From contig NZ_LT630450.1 in NCBI RefSeq assembly GCF_900116045.1, positions 779,501-843,500 on the forward strand: 64,000 nt of DNA, written 5' to 3'. Positions 46,101 through 50,644 of the stretch are shown here, piece after piece. Positions within the stretch are counted from its first letter, which is position 1. Every line of letters starts with the position of its first letter. Under the pieces are notes generated by a model. That model worked only from the letters and a program-made list of their open reading frames with translations. It was not told the origin of the DNA and ran no database searches. Position numbers and translations under genes: made by a program. Origin of the DNA: Desulfovibrio piger. GTDB lineage: Bacteria; Desulfobacterota; Desulfovibrionia; Desulfovibrionales; Desulfovibrionaceae.

Positions 46101-46225
46101 AGCCGGCCATGAAGATCATGCCCAAGGACGTGCTGCGGCGTGTGGCCGCACGCAGGCGGGAGAACAGGCCCACCAGGGACCAGAGAGAAAAAGGCGCAGC
46201 CCAGATGGCGACGTGGGGAGTGTAA
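34190..46225 (+). CDS. 4011-residue polyvalent protein: N6-MTase, Strawberry-notch/DarB-like helicase, zincin, MuF-C-like domain, virion-like C-terminus
   Basis: Giant ORF from ATG 34190 (GGAGA 8 nt upstream). Order: Gly/Ala-rich membrane-active-looking N-terminus (about 45-310); Pro-rich linker (about 310-640); N6-adenine methylase (FEPTAGNG 946-953, NPPF 1003-1006); Gly/Asp/Arg linker (about 1139-1290); SF2 helicase of the SBNO/DarB type (GDQTGIGKGR 1394-1403, DESHNA 1526-1531, TGISLHS and LGRVFRTGQ later); an LPD3-like domain (about 2460-2590, HHGYDELLARS, YVVGFVLREDVNGNRFYDHELT); zincin HENVVH (2720-2725); MuF-C/BECR-like domain (about 2934-3080, HLANPIMVFKS); then a PLxRG/internal-virion-like region with Ala-rich hydrophobic stretches (about 3700-3780). 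Matches the polyvalent proteins that phages inject to protect their DNA. Likely virion-packaged; may be proteolytically processed. Confidence 0.85.
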   Translation: MARESHRPTKTNYQDYLFDFSNVDFSQYAGQGSAQGPDVAAQQTDEPGFLARLGNTALAIGEGLTMLPGGIVGTVRDTWHGGDIDVTDTEAMRDREERARQQAAYVQKYQGKAFDGVADAMISMPYSLATMGASLGAGIPTTMAAGPVVGGATGMAASGAVAYRASKQNFMENMLAETTKMLGRTPTQDEWDRIAQEFDSEATQYGLWEAGPEALSNLFMAKLLGPLGKRVFSGGIGNAAKRVAGLYGEEMATETATQMGQGSIEADLGLRDEAPGVLQALGEVAPATFWQTTLMAGGKKGLDLLSRRYDRGQQVEEAPAPDQQEGSQNRPEAPAAGPNNTAPASDFGSLSGPEWNAPEARIDEAMWNREASARGWNHLRTDAPKPDPAFIPGDPFTDPAAAQDTEDFVRRFEEAEQAVEEDTTGMAQSLDQGKTVDLLATPPQQEDSPAPGRPSAPVKSAPAVHAPAPGPDIPRQTSPLLSPRSDNGIHAQPNQQGMAAPAFPVGPSPLPAGGVLSQMGQAGPQRQPPVTAVPTQAQVLNIQATPRADTTAPAEALGMPAPDAIPREAQPAPQVGDMAAPSAMPAQQPVARPVVPMPEMTPMDAPRQEAPDASPRREEKPASVQAAPEVTAPLMYRGAPISRMPIGDDRRENQADSILQAAEQKAKAAGDARMQAAVAEIQQERKYVGVTHDALWERINSDILPYAAEDAHDATQQPSPQDDFLRDHLVVATITGPAGSPMPPQSKGTPAKRQKSGTSSVAEQRKAILQSLPEDLRKAHKGAPLSKLKELAAQHGRNEESSPEDQLAANGTSYGTVDKPDTIALAHHFSAAFLTGRKFGTIVEARREAASLLGGAIRPATETAKAVDEAIELGVTLAARKTVAEMRERRENDTAIYRALVDLYQRQPRLSVRTSTSVAQQAYSTPAPIAFLASRLAGIDTGTKVFEPTAGNGMLLMEAAPKNTTANELNADRAERLRSQGFTVSERDAVDYAPSGMDVVIANPPFGRVKDAGRQTKEFSANGLTTKELDHAIVARALSSLKQDGRAVLIIGGKKGDDDSRSKKYRAADQVHFWGWLFEHYRVLDHFSVDGKLYERQGAGYPIDIVVLENSGPSRGRVFPGAALPRHYTSFGDLEEVLHGQVVDAAERTPGADGPDTGRVGDGPDSQSGRIDRAADAEIADADRGRVRSGRDAGTDGARSGKRLDPRVRDDRSAETGGGRILGSERPAGESGNDVSADTEGGRAGGTGQSDLAADGHRRDTGERRGRDDAGRVGELGDSGDVRPELGVSSPARQQKTGHKPAAAQKPKATEFQVAYEPASSMQSMGTLVPKNMATAARQALADLEKRHGGIDQYVADQLGYPAAELGNYFAAEQVDALGMAISNIADGSGFIIGDQTGIGKGRVNAGIIRWAKRQGYIPVFVTMKPDLYADMVRDLADIGMEGFNPLPTNAGLSGSDAILLPDGRELKTKSAQAHEKILRDVMQNGMGAYDAVFTTYDQLNPVKGQDTFRRQFMMDIAPNAVFILDESHNAGGQASTRKKANAADDRAQFVRKMLQSSRQGTFYSSATYAKRPDVMSLYFKTDMQYAADDMGKLAEAIERGGIPMQQAVAAELTETGQYLRRERSFEGAEVQTSTVSINKDRAEKTADIMRAIMAFDDAKEAAVEAADKAAAKTGGSVGDNKSTGKGGASSTNFTAVMHNVIAQSLLAQKVDAVVEAAANDVARGEKVVIALSNTMGSMIKEFAEQNGIAVGSPINFTFNDMFVRYLEKSRMIAIKKAGQKKADTKRRLTDEELGPDGVQAYNNALAVIRNSDFGGLQVSVIDRMLAEFEARGIKADEITGRTERIDYTTDVPTYAKRATGPSDRIRVVDEFNSGKLDVVILNQAGSTGISLHSSERFKDQRRRNMIIAQAESNIDVFMQTLGRVFRTGQVVPPTYQLIMSDLPAEKRPAAVLAKKMSSLNANTTASKESDTSFKNIPDFLNKYGDRVAKQVMDENPELSKKLGSPVKEDGEDAMRKVTGRIPLLPVKEQEQLYALLESEYNDLIAQLEAMGGTGLEAKSLPLDARLLDEVEIVPAKDVGKDTPFAGAARIGTYDVKKLGKPWPSAKVKEMVQAADVPDTEKLFQEAQVWHNGKVRDMSDEAAANQQNRLNLARDVIADAARMRPGTPVLISGENLLMEGVMLRLYHKGSAENPLALSTWKMDIALPDASRKITIPLSQTVRKEDALTVTPSHRDPDVLYGMFDSAQRESREKAHIITGNILAAFQKVNGKGNVITFQDHEGNTIPGIMLPKDTDPQKLLDGMDVSLSPDAAIRFLRGLPGKAAVKTADKLLVLSHDGSDFTVSVPSSKAKGAQYFLNRDVLEAAGQDFIRSGQSMVLRHLSEGQAAGILQALSGQGYGFVADNNRDEARKIMADTDSQALASLASRPARRPDSLPSRFADMPTIEADSTQWFGPGKAIDADSRNMRKAVYDWARTAFPQGTTVDNADTGWRVQVTPSGIKASLHHGYDELLARSVPFIPQIIEGGIHVDSIRKTPQLLSHIFAGKIRLDEQDYVVGFVLREDVNGNRFYDHELTKIISPDWLKPGHPSSEGPSSEGSSGHRTNRGDVMNILRERLGVNDGTGQVLFRTAGQFLPPKFKGRRAPSMEAVRRLADKMNGMAANAARVEIVENAGALPQNLRDAYASQADSVEGLYDPTTDTVWLVVENLESLERAAEVWLHENVVHHGLRSALAPAQRRLLLNQLWQIMGGMGNSSIRDIASRYGRDPRSNEAARLLIMEEALANLAERRAQRMLRSTQEQSLWRRVVDAIVRAWNGMVYTLTGRRGRMGRSQMERLLDALQGHVMEGRPVAMPDAALEEGTDSAGAFASLSADQQEAARAAWMQLQKDMEAWGRQLDDIADGRGNKISGLTIGATPDVLQRLGAKPLPMEITRHNLTKVLTKHDIPLDTLRDLPKHLANPIMVFKSATMSNAYVMLTEMERNGENLVAAIHFDVDRGRTRVNDIASIHDRSTRRDTGKTVPGWVWAKNQIAAGNLRYYDKTRSSRWFRERAGLQLSSVVNRESYRGIKILTEKDVVKPADHGRGGENTPLASLASRPSGLTESVASGIRALRKVMGRGVSADVEDILSNEEMGKLIPRHDLSLAERLFKLPHWVAKDHAGFAKVYDRQLRRVEERSAALKATLEQVPLLFDGDASKRLGQKEQEQLAAMIWKWDGKQIGPLNAIEKFNVVDQTVNGRDVLELNPDYQKKFRAWLKEQPEPERVKQAFGQVREALDAAFLRAYNKMAAMSDLADTDLEIYRTEFGNIHNYFPHQRTGKYFVVAKVGKETVFRKHFDVPFGSSVREEWAKIVAEHRKDFPDATWEDPREAQKLPDDILGAPIDPEAMEQIISAAASRLGDSEQAERVRSTLLSGVADVLKARGFGAHGIHRQNIPGFETQDVKGVLYSYMAGLNGWLTKMEAAADFARALGKIDASASPRLWEYAAQYTKDMLRNSDQIDRITGNIKSVAFAWYLGGNIKTAVVNLTQNAVVGVPRLQQYVTGGGGHWLKSAMDTIGLTYSGKGLHGAKKLTAEETAMLQELYGNSVITDAYMEEIRGQISASPSLRMWERFTRLLGWPMSKVEIFNRASLALAAYRAARVGAFKTKALKEYGLEPGQKMTHEQARDFAAMLVRDTHFEYGRGNQPEFLRSNVAGRMLSPVFTFRSFGANILNLWWRALLYEGKEGRAFVGKSLGATVALGGLTAFPFYATLAALCAAASGDDEDWTAKIRNALPANNLLRDVACYGLPSLLGVNIGGSLRMETPFTEGMKRGETFKEAMTESLGDLLGIPYDLAVNKPSKFLEARRFGADYRAVEALVPTFVANIMQAWRLTTEGQTTMRGRPINSPGQPGARKLSTGEAFGKALGFQPTSSTKSYEAYAAEKRRTSMRSDRIDDFTNQALDDLESKGRPYMMRELHKKLQAWNKEMEAEGKPAMKIMPKDVLRRVAARRRENRPTRDQREKGAAQMATWGV
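37605..38054 (+). CDS. 149-codon ORF nested out of frame inside the giant gene
   Basis: Starts at ATG 37605 with GAGGAGG 7 nt upstream (37592-37598) in the +1 frame of the giant ORF, exactly where the giant product is a low-complexity Gly/Asp/Arg linker. The translation looks like an ordinary folded protein: WWTPPSERPALTVQIPDEWE, DELIELLTLKLQTLIEDAYD, EYWEVNGLLANPEMTYLLIQ. It is very acidic (30 Asp+Glu against 7 Lys+Arg). In its first 50 codons 42 end in G or C, whereas only 19 of the first 50 overlapping giant-frame codons do. No family recognised. A DNA mimic or antirestriction partner is possible given the context, but that is speculation. Confidence 0.7.
   Translation: MGKWWTPPSERPALTVQIPDEWETDQIASQDELIELLTLKLQTLIEDAYDPEETLGQMVRDLENASILGYGMTDLRKLAEGEYWEVNGLLANPEMTYLLIQKAGVPEGQDSLTWPQTATEETPENGADEMTLEEWANSVTAGMYVPSWE
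41450..41473 (+). repeat. LASLASRP motif, copy 1, in the giant protein
   Basis: Encodes residues 2421-2428, at the junction between the helicase-associated region and the LPD3-like domain. The identical octapeptide recurs at 3090-3097. The two DNA copies differ at five positions, all synonymous. Confidence 0.75.
43457..43480 (+). repeat. LASLASRP motif, copy 2, in the giant protein
   Basis: Encodes residues 3090-3097, at the junction between the MuF-C-like domain and the C-terminal virion-like region. Possible processing or linker signal; see the copy at 41450. Confidence 0.75.
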
Positions 46226-46234
46226 TAGGGGAAA

Positions 46235-46267
46235 GCCCCGCTTCCGAGAGGAGGCGGGGCCGTTTTT
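46235..46267. terminator. Terminator after the giant gene
   Basis: GCCCCGC (46235-46241) and GCGGGGC (46254-46260) with a 12-nt loop, then CGTTTTT on the plus strand; on the minus strand the stem is followed by TTTCCCC, so it may also help the convergent cargo gene that stops at 46266. Confidence 0.85.
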
Positions 46268-46880
46268 ACTTCAGGGGAAGAAAAAGAACTCTATGGGCTG
46301 GTTGTGGCTTTCCTTGCTCAGGAATTTTTATCATAAAACTAAATTTTGATCTTCCAGGGTAAGAATGACCTTTAGGAACTACCAAATCTTTATCGATATA
46401 GTCATATATTCTCATATCGACTTCATAGTCGCCAGGCTTATCAAAGGCAACAGGAGCTGTGAATACAAATGGAGAATGACGACCGGATGTAACCAATTGC
46501 TGCTTTACAAAAATGCATCCATACTTAGAGCCTCCCTCTGAAGTCATAATTATTGTGTATGAACCAGCATCTTTAACTCTTAAAAACCCAACTGCTCTAT
46601 ATAGTCGTGCTGTATGAAGCGGAACACCAATATAATTTACAACCTCTTTATAAGTAAACTCTGATTTTTCTGCTACAAAAGATCCTAATTCAGCATTCGG
46701 TATGGGATTGTCAGCAACAGAATCACCAACAGCTAAATTATACTGATATAATTTGAATCCATGCGTATATTTGCCTTCCTGAGATTTTGAATAAGGAACA
46801 GAAGTAAATACAATACACAAACAACAGAGGCAGCAAAATGTAAAAATACTAAACTTGCTAATTTTTTTAATTGTAAACAC
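46266..46880 (-). CDS. AT-rich cargo gene: membrane-anchored extracytoplasmic protein with PA14-like segment
   Basis: A 204-residue protein from GTG 46880, chosen because AAGGAG lies 6 nt upstream; a longer frame to 46991 has no ribosome binding site and overlaps the upstream gene. N-terminal membrane anchor or signal (FSIFTFCCLCCLCIVFTSV), then a beta-rich domain with RAVGFLRVKDAGSYTIIMTS, resembling the strand pair of PA14-type domains. The ORF overlaps the end of the preceding gene by 14 bp. Low GC compared with the phage. Function unknown; a lysogenic-conversion or superinfection-exclusion role is possible. Confidence 0.6.
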   Translation of the reverse strand: MFTIKKISKFSIFTFCCLCCLCIVFTSVPYSKSQEGKYTHGFKLYQYNLAVGDSVADNPIPNAELGSFVAEKSEFTYKEVVNYIGVPLHTARLYRAVGFLRVKDAGSYTIIMTSEGGSKYGCIFVKQQLVTSGRHSPFVFTAPVAFDKPGDYEVDMRIYDYIDKDLVVPKGHSYPGRSKFSFMIKIPEQGKPQPAHRVLFLPLK

Positions 46881-47316
46881 GTATAGCTCCTTGTGGCTTA
46901 TCCGTTGATAAATCTTTCGGCATCTCAGTATACCGTGGAGATATAATATCACTATCTGGAATTTCTCCATTATCAGAAATTCCATCTTCACTTCTTACGT
47001 GCTGTTTTAATTTATATTTCCCATATTGCTGTTGCTCTTTAGTAGTTATATTTTTCTCTTCACTCCACGAAGGAATGGTATTATCAAAATAGAAAGTATA
47101 TCTTATATAAATACAAATAATTACAAAAATCGAAAGAACAATTATTGAAATATTTTTGTGACTATTCATATATTTTAAAAGTGCACATAATAAATTTTGA
47201 GATTTATAATTATCAACGATATATGGAATAACTGAATAAACTATAATAATAATGGCTATCAAAGCCAAAAATAAAATAATAATATTCATATATCCCATAG
47301 CTGAATAAAAATTCAT
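46867..47316 (-). CDS. AT-rich cargo gene: small inner-membrane protein
   Basis: A 149-residue protein with two hydrophobic spans, about 10-34 (MNIIILFLALIAIIIIVYSV) and 55-73 (ISIIVLSIFVIICIYIRY), and a polar C-terminal half (SEEKNITTKEQQQYGKYKLK). First gene of a two-gene cassette with the PA14-like protein. No family recognised. AT-rich composition and the location at the prophage edge mark it as cargo. Confidence 0.6.
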   Translation of the reverse strand: MNFYSAMGYMNIIILFLALIAIIIIVYSVIPYIVDNYKSQNLLCALLKYMNSHKNISIIVLSIFVIICIYIRYTFYFDNTIPSWSEEKNITTKEQQQYGKYKLKQHVRSEDGISDNGEIPDSDIISPRYTEMPKDLSTDKPQGAIRVYN

Positions 47317-47404
47317 TGTGCCGCCGCAATTATCACTGCTCTAAAATTTAGACAGAAAATACATTTCCATCATACGACAACTTCGCTCCAGCATACCTTT
47401 CCTT

Positions 47405-47487
47405 TTGGTGCAAGCTTGGTGCAGATTTGGTACAAACGTGGTGCAAAGGCCGTTTTTGGTGCAGATTTGGTGCGGAATTTTGGTACG
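47405..47487. repeat. Phased TTGGTGCA repeat array beside the tRNA (candidate integrase arm sites)
   Basis: Seven copies of TTGGTGCA or a one- to two-base variant start at 47405, 47416, 47427, 47438, 47456, 47467 and 47480. The first four are spaced exactly 11 bp apart, the fifth and sixth also 11 bp. That is about one helical turn, so bound proteins would lie on one face. Position 40-120 bp from the tRNA 3' end fits arm-type sites of a tyrosine integrase in the right att region. Confidence 0.6.
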
Positions 47488-47515
47488 AAAAAAGGGCCCA
47501 CGTTTCCGTAAACCC
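47488..47515 (-). terminator. Terminator of tRNA-Leu
   Basis: Minus-strand hairpin GGGTTTACG-GAAA-CGTGGGCCC (47515-47494; three consecutive T-G wobbles, GAAA tetraloop) followed by six T (47493-47488). It is 11 nt past the CCA end. Confidence 0.75.
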
Positions 47516-47525
47516 TTGATTTTTA

Positions 47526-47612
47526 TGGTACCGGGAGCGAGACTCGAACTCGCAAGGTGTTGCCACCGACGGATTTTGAGTCCGTTGCGTTTACCAATTC
47601 CACCATCCCGGC
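47526..47612 (-). tRNA. tRNA-Leu(CAA)
   Basis: An 87-nt minus-strand gene with acceptor stem GCCGGGA/TCCCGGT, anticodon arm ACGGA-CTCAAAA-TCCGT (anticodon CAA, reads UUG), a long class II variable arm, T arm GCGAG-TTCGAGT-CTCGC, and an encoded CCA. The 3' end faces the prophage, as for elements that integrate into tRNA genes and restore the 3' end. Confidence 0.95.
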
Positions 47613-47646
47613 GTAGCTGCAGGCTAGAATCCCACAAAGTCGTTAG

Positions 47647-47675
47647 AGAGTACAGGCGATGCCTGCCTTCGTCAA
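47647..47675 (-). promoter_or_regulatory. tRNA-Leu promoter
   Basis: Minus strand: -35 TTGACG (47670-47675), 17-bp spacer, -10 TACTCT (47647-47652). The predicted start is about 28 nt before the tRNA 5' end. It sits just beyond the stop codon of the host endonuclease gene. Confidence 0.6.
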
Positions 47676-47680
47676 GTTTT

Positions 47681-48505
47681 TTACCTCTGCTGCCTGCATT
47701 TCTTCAAAAAAATATCTCCATCGTCTTCTGGCAAAAATACCGTCTCCTGCTCAGGCCAAAGGCCTGCAGACAGACAAGGCTCCTTGACGAATCTGTTTTC
47801 GTTCCCCTGCAGCCGTTCGATGCGTCTTGCCCGGCGGCATTCCCAGGCATCCACAGGATACTGACGCGCCCAGGCCTGCATAAGCTGCCGTTGCTGGCGG
47901 CTCATGCGGTACTGCCTGCCATAGCTGTCAGCCATGTACAGACAGGAACGCGCGATCTGCCCGCGTGCCCGCTCCGGTGGCTCTGCCTTGTTGCCGATGA
48001 TCTTCATGGAACAGGAACCAAAGGCGGAAGGGACACCCGGCCCCAGCATCTGGAAATTTTTGTTGGACCGTACGGCATTGACCGAGCCTATGGCGGGATA
48101 CAGGTTATACATGTCGGCCTGCATGCGGCGGTAATCGGCGTTCATTTTTTCCGCACACGCCCGCCCCCGAAAGGCTTTGCCCTTGCGGTCGATGCAACGG
48201 GCGTGACCTTCCCGCCATTCTGGAAATGCCCTGCCGAAATTCTCGGCCGGGACAACGTGCTCCCACTCCACACGAAGTGAACGTTTGCGGTGCTTGTCGG
48301 TCGTGAATCCCTGCGGCAACCGGACCCGTTTGTGCTCATCGAACACGGCGCCGCAATAGAGCGTCTGGCGATGATCGTAGTACACTTCCTGCTCCAGCAG
48401 CCGCTTGGCTTTGGCGAAACTGTCATTGTTCGTATTGCCCGCTGCCCTGCCCTGCACAGGCAGGACCAGCAGCACGGCCCACAGCAGCGCTCCGGCTCTC
48501 CTCAT
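47681..48505 (-). CDS. Periplasmic endonuclease I (EndA/NucM family), chromosomal copy
   Basis: A 274-residue secreted nuclease from ATG 48505 with GGGGGA upstream (an upstream start at 48532 lacks one). Signal peptide LLWAVLLVLPVQGRAA. Active-site blocks WEHVVPAENFGRAFPEWREG and MQADMYNLYPAIGSVNAVR are nearly the same as in the prophage copy at 32664, as are RQQRQL and RLQGNENRFVKEPC near the end. It has about 20 extra C-terminal residues. Presumably the host gene from which, or in parallel with which, the prophage copy arose. Confidence 0.9.
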   Translation of the reverse strand: MRRAGALLWAVLLVLPVQGRAAGNTNNDSFAKAKRLLEQEVYYDHRQTLYCGAVFDEHKRVRLPQGFTTDKHRKRSLRVEWEHVVPAENFGRAFPEWREGHARCIDRKGKAFRGRACAEKMNADYRRMQADMYNLYPAIGSVNAVRSNKNFQMLGPGVPSAFGSCSMKIIGNKAEPPERARGQIARSCLYMADSYGRQYRMSRQQRQLMQAWARQYPVDAWECRRARRIERLQGNENRFVKEPCLSAGLWPEQETVFLPEDDGDIFLKKCRQQR

Positions 48506-48651
48506 GATGATCCCCCGAGAATGTCCGCGCATGGTCTGGTCACGGTCCGTCCAGAACGTGAACTCCGCGAACTATCTTCGAGAGGTATAGAAAATAAAAT
48601 TATCTATATCAAATTTTATATATACCTCGGTGACATCCGGGAAAAGCCCAT

Positions 48652-48684
48652 AAAAAAAGGCCCTCTCCAAAAAGACGGGCCTTT
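48652..48684 (-). terminator. Terminator of hslU
   Basis: Minus-strand stem GGCCC/GGGCC, extended by A-T pairs, followed by seven T (48658-48652), 38 nt beyond the hslU stop. Confidence 0.75.
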
Positions 48685-48721
48685 CATGTCCTGCCTCAGC
48701 AGGGGCAGCGAAAATACGAGG

Positions 48722-50032
48722 CTACAGAATATACTGGCTCAGATCCTGATCTTCCCGGACATCGCGCAGGTGCTCCTGCACATAGGCCCGGTTGACCACG
48801 ATCTGCGCACCGGGCATGTCCGGTGCATCGAAAGAAATATCCGCCAGAATCTTTTCCATGATGGTGTAGAGACGACGCGCGCCGATGTTCTCACTGGTGG
48901 CATTGATCTCTTCGGCAAAAGCGGCGATCTCTTCGATACCGTCTTCCGAGAACTGCAGACGGATCTGCTCCGTCCCCAGCAGGGCCGCATACTGGCGCGT
49001 CAGGGCATTGTGGGGTTCCGTCAGGATGCGCAGGAACTCTTCCCGGCCCAGGGCATTGAGTTCCACCCGCAGGGGGAAGCGCCCCTGCAGTTCGGGGATC
49101 ATGTCGGACGGCTTGCTGAAATGGAAAGCCCCGGCCGCGATGAACAGGATATGGTCCGTGCGCACCATGCCGTACTTGGTGTTGACCGCTGAGCCTTCCA
49201 CGATGGGCAGCAGGTCGCGCTGCACACCTTCGCGCGAGATATCGGAGGTGCGGTTCTGGGAAGAGCTGGCGATCTTGTCGATCTCATCGATGAAGATGAT
49301 GCCCATCTGCTCCACACGCTCGCGGGCCTTGTCCACCAGGGCCTCCTGATCCACCAGTTTGCCGGATTCTTCCTGGATCAGGACGTTATAGGCCTCGCGG
49401 ACCTTCATCTTGCGGCGGCTGCGACGCGGCGGGAACGCCTTGCTGAACATGTCCCGCACCTGGTTCCCCATTTGCTCCATACCCGGGATGGCGAACATGT
49501 CCACCCCCTGGGCAGGCTGCTCAGTCACTTCGACTTCCACTTCGCGGTCATCCATGAAACCCAGCCGGAACTGCTGGCGCAGTTTTTCACGGGTGTCATT
49601 GCGATCACCGCCAAAGGAATTGGGCAGCAGCAGATCCAGCAGTCGGGATTCGGCCGCCGCTTCGGCGGCAGCCCGGACGCGGGTGTTTTCCTCTTCCCGC
49701 ACAAGAGTGATGCCTATCTCCATGAGATCACGCACCATGGATTCCACATCGCGGCCCACATAGCCCACTTCCGTGAACTTGGTGGCCTCCACCTTGATGA
49801 AGGGGGCCCCGCTCAGCTTTGCCAGACGGCGGGCTATCTCCGTTTTCCCCACACCGGTGGGGCCCATCATGATGATGTTCTTGGGCGCGACTTCGTCACG
49901 CAGCTCCTCAGGAAGATGCTGACGACGCCAGCGATTGCGGACAGCAACAGCGACCATGCGCTTGGCCTGCTCCTGTCCCACCACGAATTTATCCAGTTCT
50001 GCCACGATTTCACGCGGGGTGAGTGTGCTCAT
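48722..50032 (-). CDS. hslU: ATP-dependent protease ATPase subunit HslU (ClpY)
   Basis: A 436-residue AAA+ unfoldase from ATG 50032 (CAGGAG 7 nt upstream). [20 protein letters not shown], Walker [10 protein letters not shown], sensor [14 protein letters not shown], intermediate domain with [14 protein letters not shown], Walker [12 protein letters not shown], and the C-terminal QYIL tail that docks into HslV. Length is normal. The partner hslV is not adjacent in this window, whereas in many bacteria the two form an operon. Confidence 0.97.
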   Translation of the reverse strand: MSTLTPREIVAELDKFVVGQEQAKRMVAVAVRNRWRRQHLPEELRDEVAPKNIIMMGPTGVGKTEIARRLAKLSGAPFIKVEATKFTEVGYVGRDVESMVRDLMEIGITLVREEENTRVRAAAEAAAESRLLDLLLPNSFGGDRNDTREKLRQQFRLGFMDDREVEVEVTEQPAQGVDMFAIPGMEQMGNQVRDMFSKAFPPRRSRRKMKVREAYNVLIQEESGKLVDQEALVDKARERVEQMGIIFIDEIDKIASSSQNRTSDISREGVQRDLLPIVEGSAVNTKYGMVRTDHILFIAAGAFHFSKPSDMIPELQGRFPLRVELNALGREEFLRILTEPHNALTRQYAALLGTEQIRLQFSEDGIEEIAAFAEEINATSENIGARRLYTIMEKILADISFDAPDMPGAQIVVNRAYVQEHLRDVREDQDLSQYIL

Positions 50033-50194
50033 TGCATCTCCTGCACGTCCATTGACGCTCTCTTTTCCAGCCGGACAGTACCGTATAAAAGGTCCGGCAT
50101 TTTTTCGGCAGTCATGCCTTTCTATATATGGGCATGATTTTTCTTCTGACAATGCCCCCATTGCTGGGAACCCGCCTTTTTTCTATCATGCCTC

Positions 50195-50458
50195 ATGCAC
50201 CTTCCCCCTATTCTTCCCCCCCTGCCTCCGGCCCCTGACTGGCTGCCGCCGCTGCTGGGCATGGCGGTCCTCCTCCTGCTCCTGGGCATGGCGGTGCGCG
50301 GCACCTGCCGGCGATGCCTGATGATCCTTCTGTTTCTGCTGGCCCTGGCGGCCTTCCCGCATCGTGACCTGACCATGTTCGCCCTGGGAGGGCTTGCCGT
50401 CTGGTGCCTGATGCCGGGCCGCGATTCAGGCAAAAAAGGGCCAAGCGGCAGATCCTGA
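50195..50458 (+). CDS. Possible small inner-membrane protein
   Basis: An 87-residue ORF with two hydrophobic segments (LLGMAVLLLLLGMAV and CLMILLFLLALAAF) and a basic C-terminus. No convincing ribosome binding site and a Pro-rich start, so it may be spurious. Divergent from hslU; the terminator at 50584-50632 would serve it. Confidence 0.35.
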   Translation: MHLPPILPPLPPAPDWLPPLLGMAVLLLLLGMAVRGTCRRCLMILLFLLALAAFPHRDLTMFALGGLAVWCLMPGRDSGKKGPSGRS

Positions 50459-50583
50459 ACCCGGCGTCGCGTATGCCCGCCTGCACCGTCCTCGGGACGT
50501 GTGCCCAGGTGCCCGCGTGACGTTCCGCCAGGACATACGGCATACATTCGGGCCAGTACGCGTCCTGTCCGTGCTCCACGCAC

Positions 50584-50632
50584 GGCAGCCAATAAAAAAG
50601 GCCGGACGAACCGGCCTTTTTTATTGGCTGCC
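50584..50632. terminator. Bidirectional terminator with 22-bp perfect arms
   Basis: The arms 50584-50605 and 50611-50632 are perfect inverted repeats of 22 bp around a 5-nt loop. The GGCCGG core is flanked by A6/T6, giving a T-run on both strands. Mainly serves the TRAP permease gene, whose stop is at 50645. Confidence 0.92.
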
Positions 50633-50644
50633 CTAGCGCAGTCC

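Larger units (their letters stand above)
1..47525. mobile_element. Temperate podovirus-like prophage (left end outside window)
   Basis: Contiguous phage modules: repressor/Cro immunity region, antirepressor, replication, terminase, lysis, portal, scaffold, capsid, tail fibres, internal virion proteins and a giant polyvalent protein, with cargo genes on the minus strand. No tail tube, tape measure or sheath gene was recognised, which with the N4-gp56-like capsid points to a short-tailed phage. The right boundary is inferred to be the 3' end of tRNA-Leu because host genes start directly beyond it. No integrase gene and no second copy of the tRNA 3' end are visible, so the left end and att core are outside the window. 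Confidence 0.85.

Noticed and set aside
47341..47637. 98-codon minus-strand ORF over the repeat array and tRNA
   Set aside because: It reads through the tRNA gene, its terminator and the TTGGTGCA array; the apparent peptide repeat is caused by the DNA repeats.
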